This document shows positions 1 through 5,068 of a DNA stretch of 5,994 bases, piece after piece (positions within the stretch are counted from its first letter, which is position 1; each line of letters opens with the position of its first letter). The notes under the pieces were generated by a model. The model saw only the letters and a program-made list of their open reading frames with translations. It had not been told where the DNA came from and did not search any database. This DNA comes from Spirochaetales bacterium (GTDB lineage Bacteria; Spirochaetota; Spirochaetia; SZUA-6; DRHE01), in the NCBI GenBank assembly GCA_016930895.1, contig JAFGFV010000483.1, positions 1 through 5,994 of the forward strand. The letters run 5' to 3'. The position numbers and the translations under genes were made by a program.

Positions 1-1
1 C

Positions 2-337
2 AAGATGGTGGAGGGCGGAGTGCCCTTCCCGATGATCTCCGACGCGGGCGGACACCTGGGACAGGTGTACGGCGTGTACGACGAGAATGCGGGAGTGGAC
101 ATCCGAGGACGCTTCATCATCGATCCGGACGGTGTGGTCCAGGCCATGGAGGTGCTGACGCCTCCGGTGGGCAGGCACGTGGACGAGACCATCCGCCAGT
201 TGCAGGCCTTCCAGCACGTGCGCAAGACGAAGGGGGCGGAGGTCACGCCTTCCGGCTGGCAGCCAGGGGGCCAGGTGCTGAAGCCCGGCCCGGACCTGGT
301 GGGCAAAGTCTGGAAGGTCTGGAAGCCGAAGAAGTAG
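2..337 (+). CDS. Peroxiredoxin, AhpC/Prx1 family (3' part only)
   Basis: Thiol-dependent peroxidase of the 2-Cys (AhpC/Prx1) type, which reduces hydrogen peroxide and organic hydroperoxides in the cytoplasm. Only the last 111 residues are in the window. The start and the peroxidatic Cys (or Sec) motif lie upstream of base 1. Family blocks seen are FPMISD, VYGVYDENAGVDIRGRF with the conserved Arg (codon 104-106), FIIDPDGVV, PVGRHVDE and the C-terminal GWQPGG..LKPGPDL tail. The ORF ends at TAG (335-337). Oddity: where the family usually has a VCP motif carrying the resolving Cys, this protein reads EVTPSGW, with Thr at codon 245-247, and no Cys is present anywhere in the visible part. It therefore probably works as a 1-Cys-like enzyme or with an outside reductant. 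It lies 57 bases before the tRNA-Sec gene, which suggests, but does not show, that the peroxidatic residue is selenocysteine. Family call is firm; the Sec idea is inference. Confidence 0.9.
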   Translation, partial: KMVEGGVPFPMISDAGGHLGQVYGVYDENAGVDIRGRFIIDPDGVVQAMEVLTPPVGRHVDETIRQLQAFQHVRKTKGAEVTPSGWQPGGQVLKPGPDLVGKVWKVWKPKK

Positions 338-378
338 GACGGCCCCCCGCTGTTCGTACATCACTGCTGCGACTCGAG

Positions 379-394
379 CCGGCCAGTGAGCCGG
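379..394 (+). other. Short hairpin abutting the tRNA-Sec 5' end
   Basis: CCGGC (379-383) pairs with GCCGG (390-394) around the loop CAGTGA. The 3' arm ends exactly one base before the inferred first base of tRNA-Sec (395). No T-run follows, so it is not a standard intrinsic terminator for the peroxiredoxin gene. It could help processing of a shared transcript or be chance in GC-rich DNA. I saw no convincing -35/-10 pair in 338-394. Confidence 0.35.
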
Positions 395-484
395 GGAAGC
401 TGATGGGATCTGGTGGTCCCCGCGGTCTTCAAAACCGTTGGTCGTCTGAACGGGCGACGGCAGGTTCGATTCCTGCCTCTTCCG
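395..484 (+). tRNA. selC: tRNA-Sec (anticodon TCA)
   Basis: Selenocysteine tRNA, charged with Ser by SerRS, converted to Sec-tRNA by SelA, then delivered to UGA by SelB. Hallmarks seen: a 6-bp D stem (GGGATC 405-410 with GGTCCC 415-420, one G-T pair) closing a 4-base TGGT loop; an anticodon stem GCGGT/ACCGT around loop CTTCAAA, giving anticodon TCA at 429-431; a long variable arm (GTCGTC 441-446 with GGCGAC 453-458); and a T arm GCAGG-TTCGATT-CCTGC (460-476). The discriminator is G484. Two oddities: the acceptor pairs cleanly only over GGAAG/CTTCC (395-399 with 479-483), followed by C-T and T-C mismatches, giving a 7+5 layout instead of the usual bacterial 8+5. The 3' end is followed by ATA, so CCA is not encoded and must be added. 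selB follows, supporting the call. Identity is firm; functionality with this acceptor is slightly less certain. Confidence 0.93.
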
Positions 485-503
485 ATAGCCGAACAGGGGC
501 GTA

Positions 504-559
504 GCGACGCGCCGTCGCAGTCCATCCCACGTCGTTCCCGCCAGGGCCGCAAGGCGGCC
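504..559 (+). promoter_or_regulatory. Structured selB leader (two hairpins)
   Basis: The 99-base gap between selC and selB holds two clear inverted repeats. The first is GCGAC (504-508) with GTCGC (514-518) around loop GCGCC. The second is GGCCGC (545-550) with GCGGCC (554-559) around loop AAG, ending 10 bases before the selB Shine-Dalgarno. Neither is followed by a T-run, so they do not look like terminators, and selC and selB may share a transcript. A SECIS-like leader element controlling sel gene translation is known in E. coli (selAB). Whether these hairpins do the same is speculation, because the loop does not match the E. coli SECIS loop obviously. Confidence 0.35.
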
Positions 560-569
560 GCCCAGGGGC

Positions 570-575
570 AGGAGG
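570..575 (+). promoter_or_regulatory. Shine-Dalgarno that fixes the selB start
   Basis: AGGAGG lies 8 bases before the GTG at 584. This perfect site selects GTG 584 over the upstream ATG at 413, which falls inside the tRNA-Sec gene. Confidence 0.85.
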
Positions 576-583
576 ATCATCGG

Positions 584-2386
584 GTGCGGGTTATAGGGAC
601 CGCCGGACATGTGGATCACGGCAAGACCCTGTTGATCGAGGCCCTGACCGGGATCGACGCGGACAGACTGCCCGAGGAGAAGCGCCGCGGCCTGACCATA
701 GACCTGGGCTTTGCCCACTTCTACGCCCCGGACGGGCAGCCGGTGGGCGTGATCGACGTACCGGGGCACGAGCGCTTCATCCGCAACATGGCCGCCGGGG
801 CGTGGTCGCTTGACCTGGCTCTGCTGACCGTGGCCTCGGACGACGGCTGGATGCAGCAGACCGCCGATCACATCCGGGTCTTGCGCCTGATGGGCGTGCC
901 CCGCCTGATCGCGGTCATCACCAAGGCCGACCTGGCTTCCCCGGAGCGGCTCCGGCAAGTGACCGAGCAGGCGGTGCGGGAGTGCAGCCTCCGGGGGTAC
1001 CCCGTGGCGCCGGCTGTCGCCGTCTCCGCCCGCACGGGCCAGGGCATCGAGACTCTGAAGGCTCTCGTCCTCGAGCAGCTGGCTGCGCTCCCCGCCCCGG
1101 CCGGAGGCTTCGCCCACCTCTACGTGGACAGAGCGTTCACGGTCAAGGGCTCGGGTGTCGTGGTCACGGGCAGTCTCGTGGGAGGATTCATCGAGCGAGG
1201 ACAGGAGCTGCTCCTGTTGCCCCGTAAGAAGCGCGTCCGCGTCCGGGGTCTGCAGTCCTACTACCAGGAGTGCGAACAGGCCGAGCCGGTTTCCCGCGTG
1301 GCGGTGAACCTCGCCGGTGTCGACCTCGAGCAGATCGGCCGGGGAGACCTGCTCACCGAACCGGAGGCCCCCTTCCAGGCGGTCAGGGAGTTCATCGCCC
1401 GCGTCGCTCCTGCCCCGGGCGATCCGCCGCCGGTCTTCAAGAGGGACACCGAAGTGGAAATCGCCGCCGGCACGGGCCACCAGATCGTGCGTCTGACCCG
1501 CCTCGGCCCCGGCGCCCTGGCCCGCGTCCGCCTGAGCCAGCCGACCGCCCTGCTCTGGAACCAGCCGATAGTGCTCATCCAGCACGGAGGGAGCGCCATC
1601 CTGGGCGGGAGCCGCGTGCTGTGGCTCGGGAGAACCGGCCGAGAGCAGCGGCTCGCCCTCGCCGAGATCGAGCCGAAACTGCCCCCCGAGCTGGGAGCCG
1701 AGCAAGAAGCTCTCTTGAAGCTCACCCTCGAAAAGGCCGTGCCCCCGAAGGAAGCCGCCAACCTCGAGCTGTCGCCCGCGTTGCGCCAGAGCACGGTCGA
1801 GCTGGGAGGGTGGATCGTGGCCAGGCAGTACGCGGACGAGTTGGAGAAGCGTATCCGCGAGCTGGCCGCCGCGCCGCGGGGGCTCAAGCCCGGCGAGCTG
1901 GCAACCCTGATCAGGGAAGCGCCGGAAGGGCTGCTGAAACTCGTCGCCGGCCGGCTGGCCGACCGCGGAGACCTCGCCCTGCGGGAGGGCATCCTGTTTC
2001 CCCCCGGCGAGAGACCGCCCGAAGTCTCGCCGATGGGGCGCCAGCTCCTGCGGGATCTGCGCGCCGAGGGAGCCCGCGGGCTGGAGGCGAGCCAGCTCAA
2101 GGCGGCCGGTGCCACCAAGGAGCTGCGCAATCTCGCGCGCATCGGCCTGGCGGTCAGCCTGGACGGAAACATCTACTACGACAAGGACTCCTATCTGGAC
2201 TTGGTGCGCTCCTGTCTGGCGAGTCTGGAACTGGGCGGGATCCTGACCATCGCCGAGGCCAAGGCCCGGACCGAGCTCTCTCGCAAGTACGTCATACCCC
2301 TGCTCAACCGCATGGAGAGCGACGGGTACGTGAAGCGCAGCGGGGACGACCGCATCGTGGCAGCCAAACCGAAAGGAACAGGATGA
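584..2386 (+). CDS. selB: Selenocysteine-specific elongation factor SelB
   Basis: Translational GTPase that replaces EF-Tu for selenocysteine: it binds GTP, Sec-tRNA and the SECIS hairpin of selenoprotein mRNA, and delivers Sec at UGA. The protein is 600 residues, close to E. coli SelB (614). GTPase motifs: P-loop GHVDHGKT (8-15), switch I RRGLTIDLGF with Thr38, DVPG (58-61), TKAD (113-116; this T-for-N variant of NKxD is usual in SelB) and SAR (148-150). Domain II shows FTVKGSGVVVTGS (185-197). The last about 230 residues fit the four winged-helix repeats; the final one has SRKYVIPLLNRMESDGYVKR (566-585), matching the conserved SECIS-binding helix region. Start chosen: GTG 584, since the protein then begins MRVIGTAGHVDHGK and has a perfect Shine-Dalgarno. 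The frame stays open upstream to 413, but that stretch runs through tRNA-Sec. The stop TGA overlaps the ATG of the next gene, implying coupled translation. Confidence 0.97.
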   Translation: MRVIGTAGHVDHGKTLLIEALTGIDADRLPEEKRRGLTIDLGFAHFYAPDGQPVGVIDVPGHERFIRNMAAGAWSLDLALLTVASDDGWMQQTADHIRVLRLMGVPRLIAVITKADLASPERLRQVTEQAVRECSLRGYPVAPAVAVSARTGQGIETLKALVLEQLAALPAPAGGFAHLYVDRAFTVKGSGVVVTGSLVGGFIERGQELLLLPRKKRVRVRGLQSYYQECEQAEPVSRVAVNLAGVDLEQIGRGDLLTEPEAPFQAVREFIARVAPAPGDPPPVFKRDTEVEIAAGTGHQIVRLTRLGPGALARVRLSQPTALLWNQPIVLIQHGGSAILGGSRVLWLGRTGREQRLALAEIEPKLPPELGAEQEALLKLTLEKAVPPKEAANLELSPALRQSTVELGGWIVARQYADELEKRIRELAAAPRGLKPGELATLIREAPEGLLKLVAGRLADRGDLALREGILFPPGERPPEVSPMGRQLLRDLRAEGARGLEASQLKAAGATKELRNLARIGLAVSLDGNIYYDKDSYLDLVRSCLASLELGGILTIAEAKARTELSRKYVIPLLNRMESDGYVKRSGDDRIVAAKPKGTG

Positions 2387-4209
2387 GCACGAGCAAGAAA
2401 ACCGGCGCCGAGAGCATCCTTTGGGACCTGAAGGACCTGTACGGCGGACCTGACGACCCCGCCATTTCCGCCGACCTGGAGGATACCCTGCGCCGGGCGG
2501 AAGCCCTGGGAAAGCGTTACCGGGGCCAGCTGGCCGTGATGCCGGCCGGAGAGCTCCACGAGCTTGTCACCGAGTACGAGCAGATCCTGGAGCGCTCGGC
2601 CCGAGCGGCCACCTTCGCCTACCTGTCCTGGTCCACCGACACCGAAGACCCGGCCCGGGGCGCGCTCCTCCAGCGCCTGCACGAGCATTCCGCCCGGCTG
2701 CAGCAGGGCCTGCTGTTCCTGGAACTCGCGTGGGCCAACCTGCCGGACGACCGGGCCCAGGCCCTTCTCGACGACCCGGCGCTCGCGGCGTACCGCTTCT
2801 GGCTGCTCCTGGCCCGGCGTTACCGGCCGCACCTGTTGAGCGAGCCGGAAGAGAGAATCCTGGCCGAGAAGGCCGTGACCGGTCGGAGCGCCTGGGTGCG
2901 TTTCTTCGAGGAGGTCCACGGAGGGATGCGCTACGACCTGGACGGCGAGAAGCTTCCCCAGCAGAGCGTGCTGGCCCGGCTGTACGAGCCGGAGCGGGAG
3001 CGGCGCCGCCAGGCCGCCGAGGCCTTCACCGTCGGACTCCGGTCCTTGACCCGCATCAACACCTATATCTTCAACAACCTCCTTCTGGACAAGGCCTCGG
3101 AGGACACCCTGAGGAGCTACCCGAGCTGGATCAGCGCCCGCAACCTGGACAACCAGATCGACGACGCCACGGTGCAGGCCCTGGTCGAGGCGGTGACCGG
3201 ACGCTACGACGTGGTGGGCCGCTACTACCGGCTCAAGGGCAGGCTCCTGGGCGTGAAGGAGCTCTTTGACTACGACCGTTACGCTCCCCTGCCGGCGGCC
3301 GAGCACCGCTACGGCTGGGACCAGGCCCGGGAGGTGGTTTTGGAGGCCTACGGTGAGTTCCACCCCCAGATGTCCGCGATCGCCCGGCGCTTCTTCGAGG
3401 AGCGCTGGGTCGACGCGGCGGTCCGCCCGGGCAAGCGGGGCGGGGCCTACAGCCACGGGGCCGTGCCCTCGGTGCACCCCTACGTGCTCATGAACTACAC
3501 GGGCAACGCCCGGGACGTGATGACCCTGGCTCACGAGCTCGGTCATGGCGTGCACCAGTACCTGTCCCGCCGCCAGGGCATGCTCCTGGCCGAGACCCCC
3601 CTGACCACCGCCGAGACCGCGTCCGTGTTCGGCGAGATGCTGGTGTTCCAGCGCCTGATGGCCCGGGAGAAGGACCCCAGGGCCCGGTTGTCCCTCCTGG
3701 TGTCCAAGATCGAGGACACCTTCGCCACGGTGTTCCGCCAGGTGGCCATGAACCGCTTCGAAGAGGCCGTCCACACGGACCGTCGCAAGGAAGGGGAGCT
3801 TCGTGCCGAGCGCTTCGGGGAGCTCTGGATGGAGAGCCAGGAGGCCATGTTCGCGGGCAGCGTGGTCCTCACCGAGAACTACCGATTGTGGTGGAGCTAC
3901 ATCCCCCACTTCGTCCACTCCCCCGGGTACGTGTACGCCTACGCCTTTGGCGAGCTCCTGGTGCTGGCCCTATACGCTCGCTATCAGGAGGCCCCGGAAG
4001 GGTTCCCCGACCGCTACCTGCGGCTCCTGGGCGCCGGCGGCTCCAACTGGCCGGAGGAGCTGGTCAAGACCGTCGGGGTCGATCTCAAGGACCCGGAGTT
4101 CTGGACCCGCGGCCTGGGCATGATCGACGAGCTGGTGGGACAGGCCGAAGAGCTGGCCGGGAAAGGTCTGACGGGCGGAGCACAAAGCACAGGAGGCAGG
4201 TCGAGATGA
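2383..4209 (+). CDS. pepF: M3B family oligoendopeptidase (PepF type)
   Basis: Zinc metallopeptidase of 608 residues that cuts short peptides, probably in the cytoplasm as no signal peptide is seen. The zinc site HELGH is at residues 384-388. The third ligand is probably Glu411 in TTAETAS, at the spacing expected for M3 enzymes. The C-terminal catalytic region has HFVHSPGYVYAYAFGE starting at His509, matching the His/Tyr-rich motif of the family. The N-terminal half, beginning with WDLKDLYGGPDDP, is the helical PepF-type N domain; that opening resembles the group annotated as M3 family oligoendopeptidase clade 3 (recalled, not searched). Start: ATG 2383 overlaps the selB stop (ATGA), with AAGGA at 2373-2377 five bases upstream. 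The same frame is open far upstream to about 1270, but that part is arginine/proline-rich and overlaps selB, so it is a shadow. Natural substrate is unknown; it may recycle peptides or degrade signal peptides. Confidence 0.95.
   Translation: MSTSKKTGAESILWDLKDLYGGPDDPAISADLEDTLRRAEALGKRYRGQLAVMPAGELHELVTEYEQILERSARAATFAYLSWSTDTEDPARGALLQRLHEHSARLQQGLLFLELAWANLPDDRAQALLDDPALAAYRFWLLLARRYRPHLLSEPEERILAEKAVTGRSAWVRFFEEVHGGMRYDLDGEKLPQQSVLARLYEPERERRRQAAEAFTVGLRSLTRINTYIFNNLLLDKASEDTLRSYPSWISARNLDNQIDDATVQALVEAVTGRYDVVGRYYRLKGRLLGVKELFDYDRYAPLPAAEHRYGWDQAREVVLEAYGEFHPQMSAIARRFFEERWVDAAVRPGKRGGAYSHGAVPSVHPYVLMNYTGNARDVMTLAHELGHGVHQYLSRRQGMLLAETPLTTAETASVFGEMLVFQRLMAREKDPRARLSLLVSKIEDTFATVFRQVAMNRFEEAVHTDRRKEGELRAERFGELWMESQEAMFAGSVVLTENYRLWWSYIPHFVHSPGYVYAYAFGELLVLALYARYQEAPEGFPDRYLRLLGAGGSNWPEELVKTVGVDLKDPEFWTRGLGMIDELVGQAEELAGKGLTGGAQSTGGRSR
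4191..4196 (+). promoter_or_regulatory. Shine-Dalgarno for the flavodoxin gene, inside pepF
   Basis: AGGAGG lies 9 bases before ATG 4206 and within the last codons of pepF. It favours ATG 4206 over the in-frame ATG at 4215, which would be 18 bases away. Confidence 0.8.
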
Positions 4210-4688
4210 TAGCCATGGTCGCATACGATTCGTACTTCGGCAACACCGAGCAGGTGGCCCGGGCGATCGCCCGAGCCCTCGGCTCCGAGCAAGAGGTTGC
4301 CGTGGTCCGGGCAGGCGAGGTCGACCTGAACGGGCTGGACCAGGTCCAGCTTCTGGTCGTAGGCTCCCCGACCCGGGCCTTCCGACCCACGGAGGCTACC
4401 ACCGCCCTGCTGAAGAAGATTGCCGAGCGAGGGCTGAAGGGCACGAGGGTGGCCGCCTTCGACACCCGGATCGGCGGCACGGACATCAAGTCGCCGATCC
4501 TGCGCTTCTTCGTCAGAGCCATGGGCTACGCTGCCCCGCAGATCGCGAAGAGGCTTCAGAACAGCGGGGGCAACCTGGTGGTGCCCCCCGAGGGATTCGC
4601 CGTGGGCGGGACCGAGGGTCCCCTGAAGACGAACGAGCTCCAGCGGGCCGCGGAGTGGGCGGGGCGAATCACTGCCGGGGGTTGCTGA
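4206..4688 (+). CDS. Short-chain flavodoxin-like protein
   Basis: Predicted FMN-binding electron carrier or quinone/redox protein of 160 residues, cytoplasmic. The phosphate-binding loop is DSYFGNTEQVA (8-18), a variant of the flavodoxin [TS]xTGNT motif, following a first beta strand MIAMVAY. A second loop is VVGSPTRAFRPT (51-62), and FDTRIGGTD (85-93) occupies the third isoalloxazine-side region. The tail LKTNELQRAAEWAGRI (140-155) fits the final helix. This pattern is typical of the single-domain family annotated as flavodoxin or flavodoxin/nitric oxide synthase rather than of a multidomain flavoprotein. The start ATG overlaps the pepF stop (ATGA) and has a perfect Shine-Dalgarno, so translation is probably coupled to pepF and selB. 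The stop is TGA, preceded by GGC residues. The redox partner is unknown. Confidence 0.9.
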   Translation: MIAMVAYDSYFGNTEQVARAIARALGSEQEVAVVRAGEVDLNGLDQVQLLVVGSPTRAFRPTEATTALLKKIAERGLKGTRVAAFDTRIGGTDIKSPILRFFVRAMGYAAPQIAKRLQNSGGNLVVPPEGFAVGGTEGPLKTNELQRAAEWAGRITAGGC

Positions 4689-4730
4689 GGCAGAAACACG
4701 CCCCCGGGCGCACCGAAAGGAGGAAACGCG

Positions 4731-5030
4731 ATGAAGAAGGCAATGGGCATCGCCACGTTGGCGCTGGTCCTGCTCGCGCTGGCAGGCTGCGCGGCCGGCC
4801 CGAACACGCTGGTCGGTTCGGCCGGTGCGGAAGGGGTGGTGGCCGGGTTCTGGCGGGGGCTGTGGCACGGGATCATCGCCCCGGTGACCTTCGTCATCTC
4901 CCTGTTCACGCGGAGCGTGCAGATGTACGAGGTTCACAACAACGGGGGCTGGTACAACTTCGGCTTCCTGCTCGGGGTGATCGTGATCTTCGGCGGCGGC
5001 GGCGGGGCCTCCAGGGGACGACGGCGATAG
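4731..5030 (+). CDS. Small conserved lipoprotein with two hydrophobic segments
   Basis: 99-residue protein of unknown function. It begins MKKAMGIATLALVLLALAGC, a classic lipoprotein signal with lipobox LAGC and lipidated Cys20. Two further hydrophobic stretches follow: about 40-59 (FWRGLWHGIIAPVTFVISLF) and about 74-90, after the motif YEVHNNGGWYNFGF (66-79). The C-terminus is Gly-rich then basic (SRGRRR). I recognise this layout, with the VHNNGGWYNFGFLLG block, from small uncharacterised proteins in many bacteria, but I know no assigned role. The mature part would sit at or in the inner membrane. A near-ideal Shine-Dalgarno AAGGAGG (4717-4723) lies 7 bases before the ATG. It follows the flavodoxin stop by 42 bases, so it may be the last gene of the operon or have its own transcript. 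A short hairpin (CGCC 4699-4702 with GGCG 4707-4710) lies in that gap. The stop is TAG. Confidence 0.88.
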   Translation: MKKAMGIATLALVLLALAGCAAGPNTLVGSAGAEGVVAGFWRGLWHGIIAPVTFVISLFTRSVQMYEVHNNGGWYNFGFLLGVIVIFGGGGGASRGRRR

Positions 5031-5068
5031 GGAAGCGCTCCCGCCCCCTGCGAGGGGGCCGGGCTCCC
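5030..5068. terminator. Hairpin between convergent genes, possible two-way terminator
   Basis: The gap between the two convergent stops is almost wholly a GC-rich inverted repeat. CCCGCCCCCT (5040-5049) pairs with AGGGGGCCGGG (5053-5063), allowing one bulged C, around loop GCG. GGGA (5030-5033) can also pair with TCCC (5065-5068). There is no T-run on either side, so it is not a textbook intrinsic terminator. Its position between converging genes suggests it blocks or ends transcription from both directions. Confidence 0.45.

Noticed and set aside
338..394. Promoter for tRNA-Sec
   Set aside because: I looked for -35/-10 pairs between the peroxiredoxin stop and selC and saw nothing convincing; read-through from the upstream gene is equally possible.
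1261..2172. 303-codon minus-strand open frame opposite selB
   Set aside because: Ser/Arg/Pro-rich shadow translation without any domain or ribosome-binding site.
1270..2382. 371-codon upstream extension of the pepF frame
   Set aside because: The translation is Arg/Pro/Gly-rich and wholly inside selB in another frame. The M3B N-terminus begins at ATG 2383, which has a suitable Shine-Dalgarno.
2191..3918. Long 575-codon open frame on the minus strand opposite pepF and the end of selB
   Set aside because: It is the antisense shadow of a GC-rich gene: low-complexity His/Gln/Gly/Val-rich protein, no recognisable domain, and fully covered by the well-supported pepF and selB.
4991..5007. GGC triplet run as a tandem repeat element
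   Set aside because: It is only about five units, in frame, and codes for the Gly run of the lipoprotein; no sign of a separate repeat element.
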